DNA of 64,000 nucleotides. Origin: Hyphomicrobium_A sp964493785 (GTDB lineage: Bacteria > Pseudomonadota > Alphaproteobacteria > Rhizobiales > Hyphomicrobiaceae). The notes under the pieces were generated by a model that saw nothing but the letters and a program-made list of their open reading frames with translations, searched no databases and was not told the origin of the DNA. Where the stretch lies: positions 37,249 to 101,248 of the forward strand of contig CAZBPM010000018.1 of assembly GCA_964493785.1 (NCBI GenBank). The letters are read 5' to 3'. Below, piece after piece: positions 40,819 to 49,770 of the stretch; the first letter of the stretch is position 1; the number at the start of each line of letters is the position of its first letter. The translations under genes were made by a program, and so were the position numbers.

Positions 40819-41643
40819 ATGCGTCTTCTGTTTCTTGGCGACATCGTGGGCCGTACGGGCCGCAAGGCCGTGGTGGATGCTCTGCCCGGCTTGCGCCGTC
40901 GCTATAAGCTCGACTGCGTCGTCATCAATGGCGAGAACTCGGCCGGCGGGTTCGGCATCACCGAGGCGATTCTAGAAGAGCTGATCGAGGCAGGTGCCGA
41001 CGCGGTGACGCTGGGCAACCATGCGTTCGACCAGAAGGACGCGCTGGTATTCATTGAGCGCTATCCGCAGCTCGTTCGACCGGTCAACTATCCCAAAGGT
41101 ACGCCAGGGCGAGGGGCTTCGCTCATCAGGACAGCGGGCGGCGCGGATGTGCTCATCGTCAATGTGATGGGCCGAATCTTCATGCCAGAGCTCGACGATC
41201 CATTCCGGGCCGTCGATGCCGAGCTCACGGCGTGCCGGCTGAAACAGGGCGCTGATGCGATCCTGATCGACATGCACGCCGAGGCGACAAGCGAGAAGCA
41301 GGCGCTCGGCTATTTCGTCGATGGCCGCGCGAGCGTCGTCGTCGGCACGCACACGCACGTTCCGACAGCCGACTATCGGGTGTTGCCGAGCGGAACGGCA
41401 TACATCTCGGATGCGGGCATGTGCGGAGACTACAACTCGGTACTCGGCATGGATGTCGAGGAGCCGATCAACCGCTTCATCACGAAGATTCCGCGCCAAC
41501 GATTCGAGCCGGCGATGGGACCGGCTGCGCTGTCGGGGCTCGCGGTAGACATCAGCGACAAGACCGGGCTCGCGACGGCGTGCGCGGCGCTGCGCATCGG
41601 TCCCAATCTGGAGCCAGCCGTGCCTGCTTTTTGGGAAGCCTAG
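40819..41643 (+). CDS. YmdB-like (TIGR00282) metallophosphoesterase
   Basis: A 274-residue phosphodiesterase of the TIGR00282/YmdB family, related to cyclic-nucleotide phosphodiesterases. It opens with the metal motif MRLLFLGDIVGRTGRKAV, then INGENSAGGFGIT, VTLGNHAFDQKD, IDMHAEATSEKQALGYFVDG, VVGTHTHVPTAD and ISDAGMCGDYNSVLGMD. The order ygfA-TIGR00282-yebC is usual in Rhizobiales. It starts 15 bases after ygfA and likely shares its transcript. Confidence 0.92.
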   Translation: MRLLFLGDIVGRTGRKAVVDALPGLRRRYKLDCVVINGENSAGGFGITEAILEELIEAGADAVTLGNHAFDQKDALVFIERYPQLVRPVNYPKGTPGRGASLIRTAGGADVLIVNVMGRIFMPELDDPFRAVDAELTACRLKQGADAILIDMHAEATSEKQALGYFVDGRASVVVGTHTHVPTADYRVLPSGTAYISDAGMCGDYNSVLGMDVEEPINRFITKIPRQRFEPAMGPAALSGLAVDISDKTGLATACAALRIGPNLEPAVPAFWEA

Positions 41644-41726
41644 CGGGCGCTGATGCTCGGGCGGGCTTGACCGGAAGGGGGGCTTGCGCGCAATAAATCG
41701 GCACGATTGCCAGACACGAGAGCGAT

Positions 41727-42457
41727 ATGGCCGGCCATTCAGCGTACAAAAACATCATGCACAAAAAGGGCCGCGCCGACGCGGCCCGTGCAAAGCTGTT
41801 CGCCAAAATCGGGCGAGAGATAACTGTCGCAGCAAAGATGGGCTCGCCCGATCCGGGCATGAATCCGCGACTGCGGCTCGCCATACAGGCGGGACGCGCC
41901 GAGAACATGCCGAAGGACNNNNNNNNNNCGGGGGCGACGCGGAAACGTACGAGGCGATCCGCTATGAGGGCTATGGCCCGGGCGGCGTAGCCGTCATCGC
42001 CGAAGCGTTGACCGACAACCGCAATCGTACGGGCGGCGCAGTGCGCGCCGTGTTCACCAAGTACGGCGGCAACCTCGGCGCGACAGGATCGGTGTCGCAC
42101 ATGTTCAACCATATCGGCGAGATCACGTTTCCGGCCAAGGCCGGGTCGGCTGATGCGGTGCTGGAAGCTGCAATCGAAGCCGGCGCCGACGATGTCGTCT
42201 CGGACGCTGACGGCCACGTCATCGCTACGTCGTTCGAGAACCTCGGCACCGTCGCAGGCGCGCTGGAAGAGAAGCTGGGTGCGCCGTCGAGCGTGAAGGC
42301 TGTCTGGAAGCCGAACCTTTCGACGCTGGTCGACGACGAGAAGGCGGAGAGCATCATGAAGATGATCGCTGCGCTCGAGGACGACGACGACGTGCAGAGC
42401 GTTTACGCCAACTTCGAGATGTCGGACGAATTCCTGAAGAAGCTCACGGCAGCGTAG
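41727..42457 (+). CDS. yebC: YebC/PmpR-family transcriptional regulator, broken by an assembly gap
   Basis: Both halves of a YebC protein are clear: MAGHSAYKNIMHKKGRADAA through AENMPKD before the gap, and GGDAETYEAIRYEGYGPGGV through ANFEMSDEFLKKLTAA after it. YebC proteins bind DNA or ribosomes and ease translation of difficult stretches. Positions 41919-41928 are Ns. The two halves lie in different frames across the ten Ns; family alignment predicts about ten residues (NIERAIKKxx-like) missing, which would need roughly 29 bases. The gene is therefore probably intact in the organism, and the break is an assembly artefact. Confidence 0.9.
41919..41928. other. Assembly gap (ten Ns) inside yebC
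   Basis: Ten unknown bases. The codon before the gap is complete (Asp), and the frame after it resumes at 41930, so the true insert must be 3n+2 bases long; ten is not. Confidence 0.98.
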
Positions 42458-42467
42458 GGAGTTTCCA

Positions 42468-42902
42468 ATGCGCATAGCGGCGATCGGCGCGTTGGTGTTG
42501 GCGCTGCTCGGGGCGGGCACCGGACCGTCCTCGGCGACGGCGAATTGGGACTATACTTGCAAGGCCGTCGACGCGAGCATCGATCTGAACGTTCTGTTCA
42601 ACCAGGGCACGGCCGGCAGGATCGCCGTCGGCCAGATCGATGCTGCTGTCCGTCACGCGGGCAAGGACGGGCGACAGGAAGAGCCCATCAACTTCGCGTC
42701 GGACGACATCGAGCAGTTCTGGGTGGGTGACGACGTATTCCGCATATCGCTGTCGCGCTACAACGGCGGCCAGCCCGAACCGGTGCAGTTGCTCATCGAT
42801 ACGGCATGCCGGGATAAGGTCTGCTCGGGCACCTATCGCTACACGCAGATGGGCGAGGCCGTCAGCGGCAAGATCACCTGCGAGCAGGGCGAAGCCGGCT
42901 GA
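42468..42902 (+). CDS. Exported hypothetical protein
   Basis: A 144-residue secreted protein of unknown function. Signal peptide: MRIAAIGALVLALLGAGTGP through SATA. The mature part starts NWDYTCKAVDASIDLNVLF and has four Cys (YTCKA, TACRD, KVCSG, ITCEQG), probably two disulfides, and alternates hydrophobic and polar residues as a beta domain would. It starts 10 bases after yebC and may be cotranscribed. Confidence 0.7.
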   Translation: MRIAAIGALVLALLGAGTGPSSATANWDYTCKAVDASIDLNVLFNQGTAGRIAVGQIDAAVRHAGKDGRQEEPINFASDDIEQFWVGDDVFRISLSRYNGGQPEPVQLLIDTACRDKVCSGTYRYTQMGEAVSGKITCEQGEAG

Positions 42903-42920
42903 GGCTGCCCGCTGATTTTC

Positions 42921-43568
42921 TCAGGCCAGTTCGAAGTCGTCCCGCCAATCGGCCGTCACGTAGTTGACGATGAGCGATTTGCGCAGCGTCGTCAGCGGGT
43001 GATGGCCCACGCCGTGCCAAGTGTTTCTTCCCGGAACGAAGATCAGGCCGAGGTTGCGCCCGTAGGGCGCGGTCGTCACGTACTCGAAGGCTGGCGGGCC
43101 GGCGTGAATGTCGGTGCCGGCAAGGTGCAGGGTCGGATCGCTCGACAGATAGACGAGCATGGTGAAGCGCTTCACCGATATGTCGGTGTGAGGCTCGAGC
43201 CAGAAACCCGGTGCATCCTGACAGTATTCGATGCGCAAACGCGTGGCCGACAGATCGGCGCCCGTGGTGCGCTCGATTGTGTCGATGACGTGCTCGTCCT
43301 TGAAAGCGTTGGCGATGTGACGCATCACTGGGTGACGGTGCTGGTTCTCCGGGTCAAAGAACACGCGCGTGGAGTTGTTCGTCTCGCGCCGGCCGCTGAA
43401 GCTATCGATGCGCGGTGGCGGAAAGGGCAGATCGAGGATGGCGTCGATGTCGTCCTCGGGCAGCGCTTCGTTAAGCAGCCAGTGATCGAAAGGGCTTGTC
43501 ACGTGCCTTGAATGAGCGAGGCAATCGAGGAATTGCGTGGCCACGGAAGATTTCGCGAGCACCGGCAT
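42921..43568 (-). CDS. 2-oxoglutarate/Fe(II) dioxygenase-like protein
   Basis: A 215-residue protein with the jelly-roll iron site of 2OG-Fe(II) oxygenases: His-x-Asp in WLEPHTDISVKRFTMLVYLS, the distal His in NTWHGVGHHPL and the 2OG-binding Arg in LRKSLIVNYV. The N-terminal half (FDHWLLNEALPEDDIDAILDL) resembles small-molecule or prolyl hydroxylase relatives. Substrate unknown. The ATG at 43568 follows GGAG; the frame extends to 43598. It converges on the preceding exported-protein gene. Confidence 0.8.
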   Translation of the reverse strand: MPVLAKSSVATQFLDCLAHSRHVTSPFDHWLLNEALPEDDIDAILDLPFPPPRIDSFSGRRETNNSTRVFFDPENQHRHPVMRHIANAFKDEHVIDTIERTTGADLSATRLRIEYCQDAPGFWLEPHTDISVKRFTMLVYLSSDPTLHLAGTDIHAGPPAFEYVTTAPYGRNLGLIFVPGRNTWHGVGHHPLTTLRKSLIVNYVTADWRDDFELA

Positions 43569-43693
43569 GGAGGGACTCCGCTTGATGCAGTCGCGCAATT
43601 GTTATCGTTTGCAGTCCGCTCGGATTTGACGGGCGTCAAATCGGGATCAGTGCATCACCGTGGTCCACAGCTTCGTCGCGCACGAAGCTAGAG

Positions 43694-44740
43694 TCAGGCG
43701 CGAATGGCCTCGCGGCCGTGTCGGCGCGCAGCGTCGCGCGTGGGCGCAAACTCGTTCATCACGGCACGGAACACCGGCGGAGCGAACAGCACGTTGCGAT
43801 GACCGAGGCCTGCGAACGGCATGAGGCGCGCATCGGGATGCGCCGCGGCGATGTCCTCGGCGTTGCGGAAGGTGACCTCGTCGTCATCGCGGCCGTGGAT
43901 GATCAGCACGGGGCTCGCGACGTTGCGCAGAAGATCGGCGGCGGAGAACGTGGCGACGGGACGATGGCCGACGCGCTCGAGGTGTCGCTCGTAAATGCGC
44001 TGGGCAGCGGGATCGAGGTTGAGCGTCTTGCCGAAGTTGCGGGTCACCTCGGACAGCTTGTTGGGACACGAGATCAGCACGAAGCGGCCGATGGGATGAG
44101 CGTGATCGATCGGCGGGCCGCCCTCGGATACGAGCAGGGCAACGAAGCCGCCGAAGGAGTGGGCGACCACTCCCTCGATCGGACCGAAGTGATCGCATAC
44201 GGCGAGCATGGCTCTGGCGCAGTCGGCGAGGTTCGTGCGCCGTCCAGGGCTCAGTCCGTGGGCGGGAAAGTCGAAGGCGACGACCCGCATTCCAGATCGA
44301 CGCAACGGTTCGGTGAAGGCGGTCATGAACGCCGCCTCGCTGGTCCAGCCGTGGACGAGAAGGACGGTGCCGCGCGCCTCGCCGTCCGGCTCGTACACGT
44401 AGCTCTGGACTTCGCCGGCGGGCGTGTCGATCACCTCCCAGCGGGCGTTCCGCAGATGGAAGCGCGCTCTCGCGGTGAGGATGTCGTGATCGGCCGTCCG
44501 GTGCTGCGAAAGCTCCGGCGTGCAGAAAATTCTGAATGCGACATCGCCCGCGAGCGCCGGGGGCAGCTTGTCGAGCATCTCGATTGCGCGAGGATGGGGA
44601 CAACGCAACGCCAAGGTACGCTTCTCCTGCCGGTCCCTAAAGACTGCATAGGCACTGTGCGGCGCGCGGGTTGAAATTTCGGGAGGCTCGCCCGTCTCGG
44701 CCCCGTTGGCCACAACCAGCGATAAATAGTTCGAAACCAT
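43694..44740 (-). CDS. Alpha/beta hydrolase
   Basis: A 348-residue alpha/beta-fold hydrolase. The oxyanion-hole motif is LLVHGWTSEAAFM, the nucleophile elbow GVVAHSFGGFVAL, with the acid in VLIIHGRDDDEV and the catalytic His in GLGHRNVLF. The first 90 residues form a cap-like extension of unknown role. There is no signal peptide. It is divergent from ruvC. Specificity (esterase, peptidase or thioesterase) cannot be judged. Confidence 0.85.
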   Translation of the reverse strand: MVSNYLSLVVANGAETGEPPEISTRAPHSAYAVFRDRQEKRTLALRCPHPRAIEMLDKLPPALAGDVAFRIFCTPELSQHRTADHDILTARARFHLRNARWEVIDTPAGEVQSYVYEPDGEARGTVLLVHGWTSEAAFMTAFTEPLRRSGMRVVAFDFPAHGLSPGRRTNLADCARAMLAVCDHFGPIEGVVAHSFGGFVALLVSEGGPPIDHAHPIGRFVLISCPNKLSEVTRNFGKTLNLDPAAQRIYERHLERVGHRPVATFSAADLLRNVASPVLIIHGRDDDEVTFRNAEDIAAAHPDARLMPFAGLGHRNVLFAPPVFRAVMNEFAPTRDAARRHGREAIRA

Positions 44741-44959
44741 AAATGTCCCGTGAAGCTGTACGTGAGGATCCGATGCATCAACGCGGCCGCAGGGCTTGGG
44801 TGCCCGCGTCGCATCGCCCCGGACAGCAGCAAGTCGTTGTCAGGGCAAATTTTTCGGGCGCTGGAGGCTGAATTTTGGGAGGCGGGCAAGCTGCGAATTC
44901 TGACGCACGGTGCGCGCCAGGCACTGGGGCGAATCGCCTTCGTGTTATGCGTGCCCGTC

Positions 44960-45475
44960 ATGGGGGCAGCATTCACGCGCATCATCGGCATCGATCCGGG
45001 GCTTCGCCGCACCGGGTGGGGCGTCATCGACAGCGATGGCGTGCGGCTCAGCTATGTCGCGAGCGGGCTGGTGACGTCGACGGCGGACGGTGACCTCGCA
45101 TACCGGCTGCGGGAGATTTTCGAGGGCATCGCGAGCGTCATCGCATCGTTCAAGCCGCAGGAAGCCGCGGTGGAGGAGACGTTCGTCAACGAGAATGCGC
45201 GGGCCACGCTAAAGCTCGGGCAGGCGCGCGGCATGGCGCTGCTCGCGCCAGCGATGGGCGGGCTGCTGGTGGCGGAATACACGCCGAACCTCGTCAAGAA
45301 ATCGGTGACCGGGGCGGGGCACGCGGAGAAGCGGCAGATCGAGGCGATGATCGGCTTCCTGTTGCCGAAGGCGCGGGTCGAGAGTGCCGACGAGGCGGAC
45401 GCACTTGCAATCGCCATCTGTCATGCCAACCATCGCCAGACGCGGGTGAAGCTGGCGGCCGCGAGCCGGCGGTAA
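44960..45475 (+). CDS. ruvC: Crossover junction endodeoxyribonuclease RuvC
   Basis: A 171-residue Holliday-junction resolvase. Catalytic acidic residues lie in RIIGIDPGLRRTGWGVID (Asp), AAVEETFVNENARATLKLGQARG (Glu) and SADEADALAIAICH (Asp pair). The start at 44960 gives normal family length; the open frame reaching back to 44750 would add 70 residues without homology and overlaps the divergent promoter. First of the ruvC-ruvA-ruvB set, here scattered among other genes. Confidence 0.95.
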   Translation: MGAAFTRIIGIDPGLRRTGWGVIDSDGVRLSYVASGLVTSTADGDLAYRLREIFEGIASVIASFKPQEAAVEETFVNENARATLKLGQARGMALLAPAMGGLLVAEYTPNLVKKSVTGAGHAEKRQIEAMIGFLLPKARVESADEADALAIAICHANHRQTRVKLAAASRR

Positions 45476-45522
45476 ATTTTTCAGCTACTGCAGTACGGAC
45501 GCGCCCAGCTTCGGGAGGGATC

Positions 45523-46137
45523 ATGATCGGCAAACTCAGGGGGAAGGTCGACACCGTCGGCGAGAGCTTCCTCATCGTCGATGTCGGGGGCGTCGGCTAC
45601 GAGGTGCAGGCGTCGTCGCGCACGCTGCGCAACCTCAAGCTCGGTGACGAAATCTCTCTGACGATCGATACGCATGTTCGAGAAGACGCGATCCGTCTGT
45701 TCGGTTTCTCGAGCGAGGTCGAGAGGTCGTGGTTCCGGACATTGCAGAATGTGCAAGGCGTCGGCTCGAAGGTGGCCCTTGCACTGCTTGGAACGCTTTC
45801 GCCGCAGGACCTCGCAAATGCGATCGCGCTGGGGGATTGGGCGAGCGTCGAGCAGGCACCGGGTATCGGCAAAAAGCTCGCACTGCGGATCGTCGCGGAA
45901 CTCAAGGATAAAGCGCCCGCACTGACGGCGGCGGGCCTCGATATTCCGGGGGCAGGCGGGGCTTCGGGAGGCGTGCCGCAGGGAAATGCCGCAGCAGAGG
46001 CCATGTCGGCGCTGTCCAATCTCGGCTATCAACCGGCACAGGCATCGTCTGCCATCGCGGTGGCAGTCAAGGAACTGGGCGAGGGCGCCGACACGGCCAA
46101 GCTGATCCGGCGCGGGCTCAAGGAGCTGGCGCGGTAG
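45523..46137 (+). CDS. ruvA: Holliday junction branch migration protein RuvA
   Basis: A 204-residue tetrameric junction-binding protein. Domain I starts MIGKLRGKVDTVGESFLIVDVGGVGYEV; domain II has the helix-hairpin-helix sequences VQGVGSKVALALLGTL and APGIGKKLALRIVAEL; domain III ends with SALSNLGYQPAQASSAIAVAV, which contacts RuvB. GGGAGGG precedes the ATG. It follows ruvC by 47 bases. Confidence 0.96.
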   Translation: MIGKLRGKVDTVGESFLIVDVGGVGYEVQASSRTLRNLKLGDEISLTIDTHVREDAIRLFGFSSEVERSWFRTLQNVQGVGSKVALALLGTLSPQDLANAIALGDWASVEQAPGIGKKLALRIVAELKDKAPALTAAGLDIPGAGGASGGVPQGNAAAEAMSALSNLGYQPAQASSAIAVAVKELGEGADTAKLIRRGLKELAR

Positions 46138-46153
46138 GCGGAGATAGGGATCG

Positions 46154-46564
46154 ATGGGCACCAACGCACAACGCGCACTCTGGACGTTTCTCATTTACGC
46201 GCTCGCTGCGCCTTTTTTCGCGGCTTTGGCCGTCGTCCTGTTCGTGGCGCTGGCGCGCGGCCTGAGCGTCGGCAGCCTTGTGCCGGAATCGGTGCCGGGC
46301 GTGGGTGAGGCCGCGATTGTCGTGTTTGTTTGGTCGGCCATTCCGGCGACGATCACGGGGCTTGTGCTCGCGGCGGTCGTGTGGCGGACCGGCTCGCTGT
46401 CGTGGATCGCTACCGTAGGCGTTGCGATTATTGCCTTCGCGGCGGCCGCGATGCTGCTGCCCCTGGAGCTGCATGATGCGCGCCCGTATCTGGCGTTCCT
46501 TGCCGGCCTGGTGTCGATCGCCGTACGGCAGGTGCTGATCCAGACCGACATTGTCCCCGATTAA
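46154..46564 (+). CDS. Four-helix hypothetical membrane protein
   Basis: A 136-residue integral membrane protein with four hydrophobic segments (LIYALAAPFFAALAVVLFVA, AAIVVFVWSAIPATITGLVL, WIATVGVAIIAFAAAAMLL, YLAFLAGLVSIAVRQVLI). No conserved charged motif identifies a transporter. It begins 17 bases after ruvA and likely shares that transcript. Unrecognised. Confidence 0.7.
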   Translation: MGTNAQRALWTFLIYALAAPFFAALAVVLFVALARGLSVGSLVPESVPGVGEAAIVVFVWSAIPATITGLVLAAVVWRTGSLSWIATVGVAIIAFAAAAMLLPLELHDARPYLAFLAGLVSIAVRQVLIQTDIVPD

Positions 46565-46673
46565 GCGGTTTTCTGGTGGGACCGTGATTGGCGCCCACCG
46601 TTAAGCCCCCGAGCGATCATGCTCCTGCAACGAAACTAAAGCCTCCGCCCTGGCGTTCGTTTGTCCGAGGCAT

Positions 46674-46678
46674 GGAGG
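46674..46678 (+). promoter_or_regulatory. Ribosome-binding site deciding the GTG start of the DUF992 gene
   Basis: GGAGG at 8 bases from the GTG at 46687 and overlapping the competing ATG at 46672. Confidence 0.6.
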
Positions 46679-46686
46679 TATTTGCG

Positions 46687-47166
46687 GTGAATTGGAAATT
46701 TGCAGGACTTTTGATGCTCATGGCGAGCCCGGTAATGGCCGCGCCGCAGACGGATGTCGGTACGCTCACCTGTACACTCGCGGAGCAGGGTGAGAAGGAC
46801 AGCAATCCCGACAGCCAGTCGAAGCCGATGCATTGCGCATTCAAGCCGAAAGGCGCCGGCCCGGAAGAGATTTACGTAGGCGAGATCAAGAAGGTCGGGG
46901 CGCAAAACGATCTGACGGGCAAGCGCGTGCTGATCTGGGCGGTCATCGGTCCGGCGGATCGCAAGCTAAAGCCGGCTGTGCTGGAGCAGACTTATGTCGG
47001 CGAGGAGAAGCCTGCGTCAGAAGCGCAGCCGACCACGGCCAAGGTGCTCGTCGGTGAGAGCGATAAAGCCTACGGGCTACAGCCGTTCAACGATCAGGAG
47101 CACGAGGCCATGACGAGCCGCACCGTCACGGTCATCCAGTTGCGCATCAAGTCGACACCTACCTAA
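46687..47166 (+). CDS. DUF992-type exported protein
   Basis: A 159-residue periplasmic protein of the alphaproteobacterial DUF992 type, function unknown. Features: VGTLTCTLAEQGEK, MHCAFKPKGAGPEEIYVGEI, RVLIWAVIGPADRKLKP, VLEQTYVGEE and KVLVGESDKAYGLQP. The start is taken as the GTG at 46687, because GGAGG (46674-46678) lies 8 bases before it and the result is a compact signal peptide (MNWKFAGLLMLMASPVMA). The ATG at 46672 would contain that ribosome-binding site within the gene. Confidence 0.82.
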   Translation: MNWKFAGLLMLMASPVMAAPQTDVGTLTCTLAEQGEKDSNPDSQSKPMHCAFKPKGAGPEEIYVGEIKKVGAQNDLTGKRVLIWAVIGPADRKLKPAVLEQTYVGEEKPASEAQPTTAKVLVGESDKAYGLQPFNDQEHEAMTSRTVTVIQLRIKSTPT

Positions 47167-47179
47167 ACCTAGTGATGGA

Positions 47180-48430
47180 TCACGCGCCGTCGGCGAGAAC
47201 GGCGATGGCGCGGTCCAGCTGTGGGTCCTTGCCGGCGGCATAACGAATGTCGAATGGGACTTCGATGGTCGGCGCGACGCCGACTCCTTCAAGGCGCTCG
47301 CCATCGACGGCTGCGTCCTCGACAGCGAGGATGAGAAGGCTGCCGTCGGACAGCAGGAATGCCGTGCCGGCTAGAAGTGCGCCGGCGGTACGCTCGCCGA
47401 CGACCTGGCCGAAGCCATTCTTCTTGAAGCCGTAAGCCAACACCTCCTTGCCGGAGCGGGTGCCGCGGTTGACCAGCATGGCGACCGGCTTCCCCCATCG
47501 ATAGCCGACGAGGTTGGTCGAGCCATCGCGGCCAGTGAGCGCCAGTGTCGGGCCATAGGTGTTGAAGACGCTGAGGTAACGCGGGTGGGCGCCACCCCAG
47601 CCATCACGCAGGTCCCACACGACTGCATCGGCGTCCTTCAATGCGCCCTCGCTCAGCGCATCCTCGAGCTGTCGCTGATACTCGTTGCCGGCGTAGGACC
47701 AGACGCGCACGTAGCCGATGCGCTTGCCATTCACCTCGATGATGCGCGCGCTGTCGCGGAGGGAAGCCTCGAACGTTTCGCCCGGGTCGATCCAGCGTGG
47801 CTCTACCGTGATGTCAGTCGTCGGGCCGCCGTTGTCGCGACGCACTTTCAAGGCGACCTTGCCGCCGATCTTGTTGCGGAATGAGCCGATCTGTTCGAAG
47901 GGCTTGCCGTCGGCGGAGACGATCTCATCGCCGGCGAGGAGCCCGGCGCGCGCCGCGGGCATGTCGGGGAAGGTCGCGGTGACGAAGGTTTTTCCGCCGA
48001 TGTCGCGCGTGAACATGCCGATGCCGGCATAGCGTACCTTGCCGTCGGTGAAGTGCTTGGGAATATCGCGGCGAAGCGGATAGCTGAAGATGTCGACCAG
48101 ATCGTAGTAGGCGGTCTCGTCTTTGGTGTAGTGATGGGTGTGGGAGACGCCGAGTTCGCCGAGGAGCGCGTTGATCGCGGTGGACCGCTCGGTGTCCGAT
48201 TTGGCTGCTGCGTATGCCGGGCGGTGTTTGTCGCCCATGGCGTCCCAGTCGAGTCCCTTGATCTTGGGATCGTAGAACTTGTCACGGACGAGGCGCCAGA
48301 CTTCCTCGTAGGCGGCGGTGTTCTCGCCGCGCTTGGGCTCGTAAGCGCGAGCCTCGGAAACGAGCGAGGGTAGGGCCTGCGCGCCCGCTACAGCGACTGC
48401 GAGTGCTCCAGAACGAACAAAGGCGCGCAT
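47180..48430 (-). CDS. S41-family (tail-specific-like) peptidase
   Basis: A 416-residue exported protein of the S41 family. A signal peptide (SGALAVAVAGAQALPSLVSEARA) leads to an N-terminal helical part (AYEEVWRLVRDKFYDPKI), a PDZ-like segment (DMPAARAGLLAGDEIVSADGKPFEQI) and the peptidase core (IEVNGKRIGYVRVWSYAG, DADAVVWDLRDGWGG). The region PVAMLVNRGTRSGKEVLAYGF corresponds to the catalytic serine loop, followed by VVGERTAGALLAGTAFLLSDGS. Family is secure; targets are unknown. Confidence 0.87.
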   Translation of the reverse strand: MRAFVRSGALAVAVAGAQALPSLVSEARAYEPKRGENTAAYEEVWRLVRDKFYDPKIKGLDWDAMGDKHRPAYAAAKSDTERSTAINALLGELGVSHTHHYTKDETAYYDLVDIFSYPLRRDIPKHFTDGKVRYAGIGMFTRDIGGKTFVTATFPDMPAARAGLLAGDEIVSADGKPFEQIGSFRNKIGGKVALKVRRDNGGPTTDITVEPRWIDPGETFEASLRDSARIIEVNGKRIGYVRVWSYAGNEYQRQLEDALSEGALKDADAVVWDLRDGWGGAHPRYLSVFNTYGPTLALTGRDGSTNLVGYRWGKPVAMLVNRGTRSGKEVLAYGFKKNGFGQVVGERTAGALLAGTAFLLSDGSLLILAVEDAAVDGERLEGVGVAPTIEVPFDIRYAAGKDPQLDRAIAVLADGA

Positions 48431-48527
48431 ATCAACCTCACGCTGGCAGGGGATGCCTGCAATGTAGGGATCGAAATCGACGATGCGAGAAGGATAGCGC
48501 CGGACGAGGGCAAGTGGCCCTTAACAA

Positions 48528-48926
48528 TCAGCAATCTTTGAACATCGACGCCACGCACAACCATGTGTTGTGGACGTTGCGGCGTGCGATCTCGAGGGCG
48601 CCGACCTCGTAGGTGGACTCTTCGCTATCGCCTATTGCGCGCTGATAGTCGGTCACGCTTACGGTGCGCTCGGGGCCGTCGCACTTGGCGCCCTCAGCGA
48701 CAGAAACAACCTGGCATTTGGAATGGGGGCCTTTGCTGGCCATCACCTTGGTGCAGATCTCGCCCTCGATCGTGCTGCCGAGTGTTCGCTTCCCGGGTGG
48801 CTGCTCGACAGCACAGCTGTACGATGCCGTGGGCGCCTCGCACGAAACGCAAAGCTGCTCGGCGGCGACCGGCAGAAGACCCAGGGTACAGGCGCCTGCA
48901 AGCGCCAGAAGCAGAACTCTCATCAT
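48528..48926 (-). CDS. Exported Cys-rich hypothetical protein
   Basis: A 132-residue secreted protein. Signal peptide MMRVLLLALAGACTLGLLPVAA is followed by EQLCVSCEAPTASYSCAVEQP, IEGEICTKVMASKG, KCQVVSVAEGAKCDGPERTVSV and a C-terminal WLCVASMFKDC. Eight cysteines in the mature part predict a disulfide-bonded periplasmic domain. The two tandem ATGs at 48926 and 48923 are equally good starts; an in-frame TTG at 48941 is less likely. Unrecognised family. Confidence 0.7.
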   Translation of the reverse strand: MMRVLLLALAGACTLGLLPVAAEQLCVSCEAPTASYSCAVEQPPGKRTLGSTIEGEICTKVMASKGPHSKCQVVSVAEGAKCDGPERTVSVTDYQRAIGDSEESTYEVGALEIARRNVHNTWLCVASMFKDC

Positions 48927-49107
48927 GACACTACGGCTCAATGCGCCACGCCGACACGCGCGTGGTTACGCGGGCAGAGTAGACCCATCGGATAAGCCTG
49001 TGAAGTGGCAGGTATTTGACCTGTCGCATTGCGGCGATGCAACAATTGCGTGATGCGGTGCGCGATAGCGGCTTGACCGGGGAGGCGAAGCAGCTCACCC
49101 AGCACTC

Positions 49108-49722
49108 ATGAGCACAACAAGCCCTATAGACCGCACTTTCAACTCGGATAGGCTCGTGATTTTCACCGACGGCGTGATGGCCGTGGCGATAACCGTGCTC
49201 GTGCTCGACCTCAAGATTCCCGATGGGCTAACGCCCGAGGGCTTCAACGCGGCGTTGGGCTCGCTGTGGCACCGTTTCCTCTGCTATGCGCTGAGCTTCG
49301 TGGTGATCGGCGCGCTGTGGGTGGCTCATCACAGCCAGTTCGCGCACATCCGGCGTGCCAACCCGTTACTGCTGTGGCTCAATCTGCTGTTTCTGATGAC
49401 GGTGGCGCTGATACCGTTCGTCACCAGCCTGATGAGCGACTACGGTGGACCGCTGCCGACAGTGCTCTATGCGCTGGTGCTGATGGCGAGCTGCCTGATG
49501 CTGGCGACGGCGTGGTGGTACGCGGGGCGCACTCCGGGACTGATGGCCGAAGGGGTGCCGGCAGAGCTGCGACGTACCGGCGTCCTCACACCGCTACTGG
49601 TGGCGGCTGTCTTCGCCGTGTCCATCGCGATATCGTTCGTGTGGGGGCCGTCTGCAGCCCAATGGAGCTGGCTGGCGGCAGCGGTTGCTGGACCGGTCGC
49701 CGACCGCATATCCCGCATCTGA
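49108..49722 (+). CDS. TMEM175-family (DUF1211) potassium channel-like protein
   Basis: A 204-residue membrane protein. The TMEM175 pore-helix signature R-x-x-x-F-(S/T)-D is present as RLVIFTDGVMAVAITVLVLDLK near the N terminus, with further helices AMASC-like VLMASCLMLATAWWYA and LLVAAVFAVSIAISFVW. About six transmembrane segments fit a single bacterial TMEM175 repeat unit, which assembles as a tetrameric cation channel. Thr replaces Ser in the FSD motif, which does occur in the family. Located just before ruvB. Confidence 0.83.
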   Translation: MSTTSPIDRTFNSDRLVIFTDGVMAVAITVLVLDLKIPDGLTPEGFNAALGSLWHRFLCYALSFVVIGALWVAHHSQFAHIRRANPLLLWLNLLFLMTVALIPFVTSLMSDYGGPLPTVLYALVLMASCLMLATAWWYAGRTPGLMAEGVPAELRRTGVLTPLLVAAVFAVSIAISFVWGPSAAQWSWLAAAVAGPVADRISRI

Positions 49723-49770
49723 ACGCCGGCTCGGCTTGACGTGCAACGCGAAGCAGGCCAGGAACAAAGC

